Shown piece after piece: positions 19,490 through 28,072 of a stretch of 28,152 bases of DNA. Both the position numbers and the translations under genes were made by a program. This DNA is from Cyanophora paradoxa (Eukaryota; Glaucocystophyceae; Cyanophorales; Cyanophoraceae), in assembly GCA_004431415.1 (NCBI GenBank), contig QPMI01000598.1:1-28152 (forward strand), given 5' to 3'. The notes under the pieces were generated by a model. That model ran no database searches. It was not told the origin of the DNA and saw only the letters and a program-made list of their open reading frames with translations. Each line of letters begins with the position of its first letter. Position 1 is the first letter of the stretch.

Positions 19490-19749
19490 CGTTAGCCGCC
19501 CCGCCCGCCGTTAGCCGCCCCGCCCGCCGGCCCCGCCCCGCCCGCCGGCCCCGCCCCGCCCCGCCGGCCCCGCCCCGCCCGCCCGCCCGCCCCCGCCCGC
19601 CCGCCCCGCCCGCCCCCGCCCGCCCCGCCCGCCCGCCCCGCCCCGCCCGCCCGCCGCCCCGCCCCCGCCCGCCCCGCCCCGCCCGCCCCGCCCCGCCGCC
19701 GGCCCCCGCCCCGCCGGCCCCGCCCCGCCCCGCCGGTCGCCGCCCTGCC
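19490..19749. repeat. CCCGCC-type low-complexity tract
   Basis: About 260 bp composed almost only of C and G (with rare T), built of irregular CCCCGCC and CCCGCCGG units. It begins within a few bases of the stop codon at 19486. Its end (19725-19746) shares a CCCCGCCGGTCGCCGCCCTG string with the Pro/Ala region of the gene at 12774-14764 (near 14563). Confidence 0.9.
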
Positions 19750-19783
19750 GGCGACGGCGTCCTCGTCTCGCGGCCGGACGATG
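19750..19783 (+). repeat. 34-bp duplicate of the 3' coding end at 19436-19469
   Basis: It matches 19436-19469 with one mismatch and would again encode GDGVLVSRPDD, followed by a stop at 19792-19794. It flanks the CCCGCC tract on the far side, so the gene's 3' end has been duplicated or the tract has been inserted or expanded between two copies. Confidence 0.8.
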
Positions 19784-20108
19784 TCTGCAGCTAGAGTCAC
19801 CAGCTGCAGTCTGCACCTGGCTTGAATACGACAGATTTACTAGTTATTCTGCTATCGTGCGCGCACCGTGCACCGTGGCACCGTGGCACTCAGTGACTAC
19901 CGAGAGTGGCGGGCGGGCTGGCGGGGCGGGCTGACAGGGCGGGGCGCCTGGCGGGACAGTCGGGGCCTCCGGACACTCTGGCAGTCCGGGGCCTCGGAGC
20001 CTATTTTCGCGCCATACAAGGCCTCCCCGACCCTGCAGCTGCATAGGAGGCCTTATATAGTGCTTTAAAAAGGTTCTCTAAGCTTTTTCGATGTCTCCCA
20101 GCTCCTGG

Positions 20109-20217
20109 GCGATGGGCCCAATTTGGAAGGGCCAAAAGTCAGCAGAAGACTAGCTGTAACGTAGTGTATAGGCGTATGATGAGTCATATGGTATGACGGG
20201 TTAAATGGGCCCATCGC
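20109..20217. repeat. 109-bp segment bounded by a 12-bp perfect inverted repeat
   Basis: GCGATGGGCCCA at 20109-20120 is matched by its exact reverse complement at 20206-20217. The arms could form a stem or be the ends of a very small inverted-repeat element; no flanking duplication was seen. Confidence 0.5.
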
Positions 20218-20933
20218 GGGGCTTTGTGCAGGGCACTAAATAACGCCGTGTGACGCCTCTACATCTTGAATAAAAAGTTCTAATCAAGATACGAGGCTGC
20301 CGTGCTTCAATCGCAAGCCTCGGAGTGCAGATTCCCTGCAGATCAAAAATTGCGAACGCGATACCGGGGTCGCCGCGCGCTCGCAGCCTTGCGAAACCTT
20401 GAGAGCGGATAAGATTGCCGCCGACAGCGAGCCCAGCTCCCGCTCGCAGTGCAGCCGCGCGCTTAAGGCGCCGGCCAGCCACTTGGCCCGGCTGCAGCTG
20501 CTCCGGCACGGGCGGCCTCAGCCAGCCGGCACCATGCTATCGCAGCTTCAGCCATGAGCCTCGGAGAGGGCGGAAGTCTCCGAGGCTCGGTCCGCGATCC
20601 AGGGCAGGCGTGCGTATGTTCCAAGTTCGCGGCGAGGGCGTGCGCCTCGCCGAATCGTTGTCGCGGCGTGCGCCTCGCCAGGTGTACTACAGTGCCACAG
20701 TGCCACGTTGTCGAAAGCGCGAGCCGCTCAGTCAGCCGAGTTTCCTCCGCTGCCAACCGGGTACGCATACGCCCGGCCCGGCCCGGCATGCCACGAGAGC
20801 GCCCGCGGCGCTTCACGCGGTCTTCCTTCATCTCCGTGACCCGCTTCTGCGAGACGAGGTCGGTGGGGCAGCGGCTGCTTGCCGCAGTGCATGGATTGCC
20901 AGCCCCAGGTGCGAGGCCTTGACTCATCCCGAG

Positions 20934-21067
20934 CTTCCCGAGCAGATTACCAGGCGCGCCGGCGTAGCTCAGCGCCGATTGGGTCTGGCACGGTCCGCCT
21001 TTGCGGCCGACCCCGGTTCCGTGCCCAAGCCGTTCCGACCTTCCCGAGCAGATTACCAGGCGCGCCG
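20934..21067. repeat. 28-bp direct repeat, two copies
   Basis: CTTCCCGAGCAGATTACCAG followed by GCGCGCCG occurs at 20934-20961 and 21040-21067, 106 bp apart. Both copies are followed by a variant of tagctcagcg, so the original duplication may have been longer. Confidence 0.8.
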
Positions 21068-21231
21068 GGCGCACCTAGCTCAGCGTCGCCGAGCTTATAG
21101 GCTAGGCTTGCTCGGAGGCTCCGGATGCACGCACAGTTAGCCAACCCAGCCGCGCCCCGCGTCCCCGCCCGGCTGTCGTGTGGCGACGCATGCGCAAAAG
21201 GAACACAAATTTTTCTCATCCGATGAGAGCT

Positions 21232-22438
21232 CTAGCTATGCAGGACGAAGCGAGCGGCCGGGGCTAGCGCCCGATGGCGGCGCCTCGAAAGGCGACGTCT
21301 CCGCGGCACAGCAGCGTGTAGCTGCTGGACCGCGGCGACCCACCCTGCGACCCTAGGCCCCCGGGGTTCCCGCATGAGCACGTCCCTCATGTAGAGATAC
21401 TCGATAACGGCCTCCAGCTCCTCCACCTCCTTTATGTACATGCGCTCCTCCTTCCGCCACACCTTCGCCTCACGCTCCAACTCCAAGTCCCAATTCCTCT
21501 TCATCCTTGAGACCTGCGCCGCGCCGCGTTACGCGCCAGCGGCGCACGCACGCGTGTGGGCAATCGCGGACCTTGTTTCCAAGTCATCCACCTTCGTCTG
21601 CAGCGCAGCGTTCTGGTTCTGCAGCTCCTCGCACTCCTCTTCGAGGTTTTTGACCCGAGTCGCTCTCTGCGGCGCCGGAGGGACCGCCGTCAGCAGCGCA
21701 TTGCGGCGCCGGCGGCGCGGGCGGCGCGGCGGCCGGCGGCTCACCAGACTGGCGTTGAGCTGCATCATCTCCTTCTCCAGCTGAGCGATCTTCTCCTCCC
21801 GTTGAGCGATCTGCCGCTGCTTCTCCCTGTTGGCCCACCGCAGATCAGGGAGCTCCCGCTCCAGGGAGCTGCACTTCTGTTGGAGCTCCTCACGCTGCGC
21901 CGGTGCACGGAGGAACACGTCGACTTTCGCCTTCAGTTGATTGGCGAGCTCCGCGCCAGTTAGACCCTTGTCTAGGACATCCTGCGGCCCGAATCAGCGA
22001 GGCAAGCTGCGGGCGAAGCGCACGGCGGCGTGAAACGGCGCGCGCACACGCTGCTGAAGGTACTCGATCGCTTCAAGGAGCTTGGACGCCATGCGAACCG
22101 CATCGGAAACCCGCTTGCAGCCGGTGAGCCTCCGATAGAGTGCGGCGTCCTCCTCCTCGATGCGAAAGCGGTGCCGCCCGGGCTTGTCCCAGGGGGTGAA
22201 TCGATCTTCCTCCTCGCCCGTCATCTCGACATCGCACTTGCGCCGCTTGCACTGCTGCTTGGTGGACGTGGCGGCTTCTTCGGGCTGGCTTCTTCGCGGC
22301 TGAGCTGGCAGGCGACGGCGCGACAGAGGGATCGTCCATATACCGCTCCATGGCAACGAAGGGATCCTCATATTGCTCGCTCGGTGCCGCCGCGGGCGAA
22401 GGCTGGGAGGTCGCCGCCGCTGCCCGCTTGCGACTCAC
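21232..22438 (-). CDS. coiled-coil protein, unrecognised
   Basis: Starts MSRKRAAAATSQPSPAAAPS at 22438, with EDPFVAMERYMDD. After a frame break near 22300 comes KRRKCDVEMTGEEEDRFTPW, then DAALYRRLTGCKRVSDAVRM and SKLLEAIEYLQQRV (to about 22045). A second exon (about 21980-21590) is a long coiled coil: REELQQKCSSLERELPDLRW, REEKIAQLEKEMMQLNASLV, an Arg-rich insert, and RVKNLEEECEELQNQNAALQ. A GT-AG intron (donor gtccgcg near 21578, acceptor ggcgcag near 21516) leads to MKRNWDLELEREAKVWRKEE and YIKEVEELEAVIEYLYMRDV. The last 50 residues to the stop at 21232 are doubtful. An upstream minus-strand exon may exist at about 22960-22760 (STCGSQDDLGEDVNPDDFGD). No family recognised; the pattern is that of a structural or scaffold protein. 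Confidence 0.5.
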
Positions 22439-22594
22439 GCGCTAGGCATGTCCACGGGGTCGCTGGCGAGGCCGCTGCCGCCGGCGGCTGCGTGCGTGGA
22501 GGCGTGGCGGCTGATCATGCGAAGGCTGCGATTGCGAGGGCGCAGCTACTACCCGCTTGCGACGCGGCGATCAGGCGTGTACACGGGGTCGCTG
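22423..22594. repeat. diverged 129-bp direct duplication around the coiled-coil gene's 5' end
   Basis: CCCGCTTGCGAC (22423-22434 and 22552-22563) and CACGGGGTCGCTG (22453-22465 and 22582-22594) recur at the same 129-bp offset with diverged sequence between. The first copy contains the start codon of the minus-strand coiled-coil gene; the second lies upstream of it. Confidence 0.7.
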
Positions 22595-22699
22595 ATGAGG
22601 CAGCTGCGACAGGCGGCGTACACGGCTGTACAGGCGTACCCCCCCCAAAGGCGTCCCTGGCGTCTCACAGCAGCCGCTGCCGGGGCTCTGCTCGAGCTC

Positions 22700-23597
22700 T
22701 GAGCGTACTGGCGAGACTTGTGGGAGTCGCTCCCGCCCGCCGGCTCCGCCGCGGAGGCGCCAGCGCGACCGCGGCCGTCGCATGCGCAGCTGGCGCTGCA
22801 TGCGCAGGCTGAACGACTTGCTCGCTCAAAGCTGCGTCGCCAAAGTCGTCTGGATTCACGTCCTCGCCGAGGTCGTCCTGGCTGCCGCAGGTGCTGCCGC
22901 CAATCTGGCCGTGCCGCGGCCTGCCATCGCTGGCGCCGCCCAGCCACGCTCTAATGGAACCGAACGCTGAGCCGACCTGGCAGACAGCACAGAGAGCGGC
23001 ATCTCGATCGCCGAACGCTAAGCTATAAGCGCTTTTGCTTTTCCCGCGCAAGTCCGTGGCTGGCCGCAATCTAGCTGCAGCTGGCCGTGGCTTGGAAGGG
23101 GGGGAGATGGCTTGGGGGGATATAGAATTTGGTCTAGCCAGCTCGAACTCGAACTCAGCCGGCTGATAGCCGCCGTGACACGGCCGTGTTCAAAATTCAA
23201 ATTCCATCCATTGTTAAAGCTCGCGAACTAGCGGGATGTCCAAAAGGTCGCGCCGTTTTCGGCCCGTCGAGGTCCGTCCGGGGCCGTCTGCGACATGCGA
23301 AACAGCTCCTTACGACAACCGGCTTGCGGTCAGGATCCGCCATTTGGTTACAGTAATCGCCCCACGACTCGAATCCAAGGAGGTCCTTTCGTTTGAGCCT
23401 TCAAACTGTGCAAGAAGACCGTCGGACCATCGGTATGTCGGAGCCTCGGAGCACGCGAGAGGCTGGAGAAGCGAGCAGCTGACTTCGGCCTGGCAATCGT
23501 TGATGGCACTGATTGCTCTGGAAACTGCCAGTTTGACAGTGTGCGTCTGTATTAGGGTTAGGGCTCTCAGAGTCTTTTGATATCAACCAGAAGGACC
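22700..23597. other. stretch with possible upstream exon, otherwise no gene seen
   Basis: The minus strand at about 22960-22690 has a composition suggestive of coding (acidic DDLGEDVNPDDFGD followed by Ala/Pro-rich sequence) and could be an upstream exon of the coiled-coil gene. From 23070 to 23597 there is only a 114-codon plus ORF (23236-23577) without recognisable features. Two tandem TTAGGG hexamers occur at 23552-23563. Confidence 0.3.
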
Positions 23598-23817
23598 TAC
23601 TCTTTCTAAGCTACGGGCGCGCGGACCACTCCTAGACCGTCAACGCTTTAACTGTACCCGTGCTGTTAGGGATAGAGCGTAACCCGCAGGGACTGGTGCC
23701 CTGATGGAAAAAAGGAATCGGAGCCGAGCCTAGCTATAGCTACGAGCTGACTCCAGTGAGCAGGCGCTTCGCGTCCACGCCGGTGCCGTAGCGGATGAAG
23801 ATGCTCCTGCGAGAGGT
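23598..23817 (+). repeat. dispersed repeat, copy 3 (longest forward copy)
   Basis: The first 177 bp match copy 2 (11851-12022) except for one missing G and a 6-bp duplication (tagctatagct). 23775-23817 continues to match copy 1 (6087-6128, inverted). Downstream lie a 40-bp near-duplication and the 29-bp motif also found beyond copy 1. Confidence 0.9.
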
Positions 23818-23869
23818 CCGTAATTCTTGTCTAGCTGCAAGATGCGAGGGGGAACTTAGCTAGCTGCAT

Positions 23870-23944
23870 GATGCTTGGAGCTGATCGTAATCGTAATTCT
23901 TGTCTAGCTGATGCTTGGAGCTGATCGTAGTCGTAATTCTTGTC
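23870..23944 (+). repeat. two-unit 40-bp tandem repeat
   Basis: GATGCTTGGAGCTGATCGTA begins at 23870 and again at 23910; the units differ at one position and the second is shorter by about five bases. The units contain the gatcgtaatcg motif that also occurs in and around the 24-bp array next to copy 1. Confidence 0.8.
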
Positions 23945-23968
23945 GAGGGCGCGGGGGTGCCCCCGGGC

Positions 23969-23997
23969 CTCTTAGCTCTCAGCTCCCAGCCCGCCGC
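23969..23997 (+). repeat. 29-bp motif shared with 5714-5742
   Basis: Perfect inverted copy of 5714-5742. In both loci it follows the core repeat and the gatcgtaatcg-rich section, suggesting that it is part of the same element. Confidence 0.7.
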
Positions 23998-23999
23998 AA

Positions 24000-24680
24000 C
24001 CGGTACCGTGATTACGATCGTACTTCGGATCGTAATAGTAATCGTTTATATTTAAATTGCTTTCTCGTCCAGCGGCCCGACGCCGCCATGCTTTTAGACG
24101 CACTCCGAAACGATGCATTCTTTCCTGTTGGCTTGCCCCTGAACGACGCCGAGAGCTGCTGAAGTTGAGTCCGAATCCAGACCTGGACCCCGTCAAGTCT
24201 AGAGTGCGGCCCGATCCGAGCTACGAGATTTGTCGAGATGATCGGCGCTAGTTGCGTACGACTCACTTGTTCGTATCCCGCAAGCTCCGGCTGTTACTCC
24301 GAGCGAGCGGCGCCTTAACGAAGCCCTCGGGTGCCCGCGTTGTCATCGCCCGATTGACCGAGCGATCTAAAAGAGCCTTTGCCGCTAAGCCGCCTTAACC
24401 GCTAAGCCGCGCAGCGTCTTGGCTGCCTTGGCCGGCTTGGCCGGCTTGGCCGCCTTGGCCGCCAGCGGCCGAGCAGCCGCCGAGTCTGCCGAGCCTCAGC
24501 AGCCGAGCCTGCGAGCAGCCGAGCCTGCCGAGCGCAGCCGAGCCTGCCGAGCAGCTGAGGCTGCTGAGCAGCTGAGGCTGGAGGGGGGTACAGAACGACT
24601 GGCTTCCTGTGAGGCCAGGGCGCAGTGAGATGCACTGGCGCGGTGCAGTTTTCGGGTGAACGACGAGAGAGCTCGCTGCG
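24000..24680. other. no gene seen; Ala-codon-rich low-complexity tract
   Basis: 24000-24060 continues the gatcgtaat-type repeat. 24418-24560 is a purine/pyrimidine-biased tract of repeating gccttggcc and gccgagcc units that is open in several frames but looks like simple repeat; 24448-24495 is shared with 12023-12070. The remainder shows no splice-consistent exon. Confidence 0.4.
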
Positions 24681-26717
24681 ATGGGTCCGTAGCGTTCGAA
24701 GTCCTGCAACGCCCCTCGTGACCGCACTTAAGCGCTTAATTCGCAGGCGACGATGAGGCGAGAGCTGCCGATGTGCAGGAGATCGCCGACGGCTTTGCCT
24801 TGGCCGTGTGCGGTATCCTTGCTGCGGAGAGCGTCCAGGCGAGCCACGGAGACAGCGCCGCGACGGAGTAGCAGAGATCGTCGAGCGTGGGTATGATGGA
24901 TTGATGCACACTCGCTCTGTACGTGCTGACATTCACGCGGCGGACAGGCTCGAGGCGGCCAGCCGGCTCTTCTCAGGTGCGCTTGCTTCCTCTGCATGCA
25001 ATCCGCGCATTGCACATTCGTAGCTAATATGATCTGCAGTGCTGACCGGCAGGGCCTTCGACCACGCGTTCGCGCTGGTGTCCGCTGTGCACGGCCTGGT
25101 CGAAGCGGAGAAGGTGTCCCTCAGCCGGAAGCAGTTTCAGTACCTCACATCGATCATATCTTCGTTGTCGACTGTGCCGGACAACGAAGCGCGCCTGTTC
25201 AAACTGCTATGCTGGCGCATTTGCTCGGCCGGCGCGGCCAAGACGAAAGGTGCGGCCCGCACGAGCACAATACATCTTTCGCTGAGACGCCGTGAAGGTG
25301 CAAATTACAGCGGCATCTCCGAGGCGGTCGAGAAGGCGCTACGGAGCACACAAAATGCAGAGCTGAGGAGGAACATAGCGGATATCAAGAAGGAGCTCAG
25401 CGGTGCTCCGGCGCAGGGCAAGAAGTGCCAAGCGTTGTTCGACCTGCAGCACATGCGCGCGCAAGCTGCGAAGGCGGTTGGAAACTGGAGCTTCTCACAG
25501 GGGGCCTACCAGAAGGCGCGTGCTGCGGCGTCGCGCCTGCGGATCTCGCTGACACGGAGCAGGCAATCGTGTGCTACGATTTCGCAATCCAACAGTCTCC
25601 GGAAGACAAAGAATCGACTCTGCCATCTTCTGGTCGAACCGCGCGCAGTGCCACTGGAAGCTGGAGCGCTACCAGCAGGTCATCCTGGATTGCACGGAAG
25701 CGATCGCCCGCGCGCCCTTTGCCAAGGCCTACGTGAGCGCTTCCGCATGCGATCGCGGGGCGCGCGAGCTGATGCGCACCCCCGAACGAAGGCACGGCGT
25801 TCCAAGGCCCACGAGCAGCTGGGCGACCTCCTCGCTGCCTTGCGAGGTGCGCGGGGCGCCGGGCTACTCTGTCGCTCCGCGCCCGAGCGCCGCGCAGACG
25901 CACAGCAGTACATGAGGCTGGTCCCCGAGGACCGGGACGAGGCCGGGCGCGTTGCGGCCCTGCAGGCCACGGTCACGAAGCTGGGGCTCAGGCCCCCGTC
26001 GCCCTCCCCGGAGCCCGCCGCCCCGCCTCCGCCATCGGCCCCGCCCGACGAGGAGAAGAAGAAAGGGGCGGCGAACGGCCCCGCAGAGAAGAAGGGGCAA
26101 CAGCCGAAGGCGAAGGAGGAGGCGGCGACGGCCTCCTCCAAACGAGCGAAAAGGAAAGAGACGGGGACGAAGCAAAACGGGGCGGCCCCGCGGCGCCGCC
26201 CCGCCCCCGCCCCGCCCCGCCAGGTGCCGCGCCGCCCCATCCGCACCTCGCCGCCGCCGGGCCCAACGCGCCGCAGCGCCCGAAGAGAAGGGGGTGCTGG
26301 TGAAGTGCGAGACGCCGGAGGGCCCGATGGAGATCCGGGTCCCGGAGGCCTCTCATTCTCGGAGTTCAGACGGACCCTCATCACGTACCTGCAGGAGAAA
26401 GGCGTGTCGGGCCGCCAGCTGCGCTTCCTCCAGCTCCCGGAGAGGGGCCCCTGCAGAACGAGGAGCAGCTGAAGCAGTTCCTCTCCCGCCGCGTCCCTCG
26501 CTCGCCGTCGGTCCGGCCCGCCCCTGCGCCACGCGCCCCCGCCGCTTCGATCCGTGCGCCTGCAGACACCTCTTCTGCATCGGTCGCCTCGTCTGCGCCG
26601 CCCGCGCGAGAGAAGAAGCATGAGGAGGCACCGAAACCAGCGCCGCCGGCCCGGCTCCGCAGGCGAAGCTGCGCGCCGCGGCCAGCGGAAGCCCGAGAGG
26701 GCGCGGGGCGTCGGTAA
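24681..26717 (+). CDS. TPR protein with PB1-like domain
   Basis: The proposed start is ATG G at 24681-24684, a 62-nt intron (gtccgt...ttcgcag) and an exon from 24747 reading EARAADVQEIADGFALAVCG. A one-base break near 24868 (GAGTAG where GAGGTA fits) is followed by EIVERGYDGLMHTRSVRADI, then via a GT-AG intron VLTGRAFDHAFALVSAVHGL. A TPR region follows: QAAKAVGNWSFSQGAYQKA, EQAIVCYDFAIQQSPED, then SNRAQCHWKLERYQQVILD with CTEAIARAPFAKAY, and after an intron RRSKAHEQLGDLLAAL. Linkers rich in Pro, Lys and Glu lead to LVKCETPEGPMEIRVPE and SFSEFRRTLITYLQEKG with EEQLKQFLSRR, a PB1-like ubiquitin-fold pattern; this needs one base at about 26347 and one at about 26450. TPR and PB1 both mediate protein contacts. 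The stop chosen (26715-26717) is the end of the open frame and may not be real. Confidence 0.6.
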
Positions 26718-26999
26718 ACGGCAGGTCCCGCGGAGGCGACGAGGCGCCTAGCGAGGCCCCGCGGGTCGCCTCCGCTGCCGCCGCCTCCGCCGCTGCCCCG
26801 CCCGCGTCAGAGGCTGGTGCGCGCCGCGCGCAGCGCCCCGCGCCGCGCCGCCGGGCCGGTCCGAGGACGGCCGCCGCAGGCCGCTTCGAGCCGCTGCTGG
26901 AGCGCTAGAGGAGGCACGGGGCGGACGGGAGCCCCGAAGTCGAGCTGGCGGTCCTGGCCCGCTCCTCCGGTCGCGCCTGCCCAAGGCGCAGGGCGGCCG

Positions 27000-28072
27000 C
27001 CTCGCGAATACGTCCAGTCGGCCGCCGACGCCGGCGCCGTGGGGATCCGGCGGGACGGCGGCCTCCTTTTCGTGCGGCTGCCGGGCTCCCCCGGGGCGGC
27101 CGAGCACCGGCGTCGTCGAGGCCGTGAGCGACCCTTCGCTTCATCCGGCCCAGCGGGCCGCCCGCCGCCGGCGACCTCATCCCCTTCCACCGCCTCCACG
27201 TCGCCGTGCGCCCCGCCCCGCCCCGCCCCGCCCCCCGCCCGCCTCTCGCTCGCCCTTGTTCATTTTTCGCTCAGAGAGCTCCCCAGTGCCCTCCGTGGGC
27301 GACGCCGTCGAGTTCGTTGCCGTGTACGACCCGCAGACGAATCATGTGACGGCCTCGCATGTCCGCTGCATGGCGGGGCCGGTTTCGCCCCCCGCCGGCG
27401 AAACCTCCTCCCCGCCGCCCGCCGCCCGCGACGGCGGCTGGCACACCGTCGGCGCGAGGGCCGTCCGTCCCGCCCCCGCGCCCAACGCCCCCCCTGCCCC
27501 CCTCGCCCACGGGGGCCCCAAGCCCTCCGTCACGCCTCTCTCCACCCCGCAGCGCCCCGGCCCCGCCGCCCCATCCTCTCCCGACCTCCAGCGCCACCCC
27601 GGCCCGCGCCCCGCCTTCCCCGAACCTCGGACCCCGTACCCCCGGCTCGGCGAGGCCCTCCCCGGCCTCGCCGCCCCCCGGCCCCCATCCACCCCCCTCC
27701 GACCCGTCGCCCCACGCCTGTCCAGACCCCCGCCTGGACCTTCGGGACAGGATCTTTCCTACCTCCCCAAGGTCCCGCCCGCGCCCCGACCGCCCCGCCC
27801 CGCCCCGGCCCGCCGCTTGAGAGCTTCACGCCGCCTCGCAGGAGCTTAAGGACATCGATCTAAAAGGCTGCAACGCGCCTTGCGCCTCAAGACGAAGATC
27901 TGCCGCCGCTGATGGACACAGGGTACTGCGAACACGGGAAGGACTGCTGGTTCGCCACGGCTCCCACGAGCTGCGAGACACCTCAGAGGTGCGCCGGTTG
28001 GATCGGGTGGGTCGTTTTCGGAATCTTTCTTGGGGCTTGCGGTTTGTGATGAGCAACCTTCACCAACGCTGA
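27000..28072 (+). CDS. probable RNA-binding protein: cold-shock-like segment and CCCH zinc finger
   Basis: After an exon acceptor near 27274, the sequence reads VGDAVEFVAVYDPQTNHVTA followed by SHVRCMAG, which matches the C-terminal strands of a cold-shock domain; AGDLIPFHRLHVAV (about 27170-27212) may be the end of a preceding repeat. A Pro-rich linker of about 180 residues follows. Near 27880-27990 there is a zinc finger with Cys at four conserved positions: KTKICRR, then MDTGYCEHGKDCWFA, then HGSHELR. It gives the exact C-x8-C-x5-C-x3-H spacing of TIS11-type fingers if one G is added at 27911 and one C at 27955. Proteins of this kind bind AU-rich or other single-stranded RNA. A donor (gtgcgc) after 27988 suggests the gene continues; otherwise the frame ends at 28070-28072. 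It may be the 3' part of the TPR/PB1 gene. Confidence 0.6.

Larger units (their letters stand above)
19795..21231. other. stretch without a convincing gene
   Basis: Long ORFs on both strands (for example 20415-21140 + and 21074-20463 -) have no family features and a composition expected from GC-rich non-coding DNA. The stretch holds a 9-bp hairpin (20018-20026 / 20046-20054) just before ttatatag, a 12-bp inverted repeat (20109-20120 / 20206-20217) and a 28-bp direct repeat (20934-20961 / 21040-21067). A minus-strand string near 20860-20800 (DLVSQKRVTEMKEDRVKRRG) is the only slightly exon-like segment. Confidence 0.4.

Noticed and set aside
20415-21140. Plus-strand open frame of 241 codons
   Set aside because: Contains direct repeats and Arg/Pro-rich composition; no splice-consistent exon and no recognisable motif.
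22030-22812. Plus-strand open frame of 260 codons
   Set aside because: Antisense to the coiled-coil gene and its upstream duplication; no family features.
23340-23385. tRNA gene suggested by a TCGAATCC string
   Set aside because: No matching A box, acceptor stem or cloverleaf could be drawn around it.
23552-23563. Telomere or chromosome end
   Set aside because: Only two TTAGGG hexamers, inside the window and followed by dispersed repeat copy 3; far too short for a telomere.
25680-26621. Minus-strand open frame of 313 codons
   Set aside because: Antisense shadow of the TPR/PB1 gene; Arg/Ser/Gly-rich composition typical of GC-rich antisense frames.
26817-27863. Plus-strand open frame of 348 codons through the Pro-rich region
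   Set aside because: Low-complexity Pro/Arg translation; the cold-shock-like and zinc-finger signals lie in other frames.
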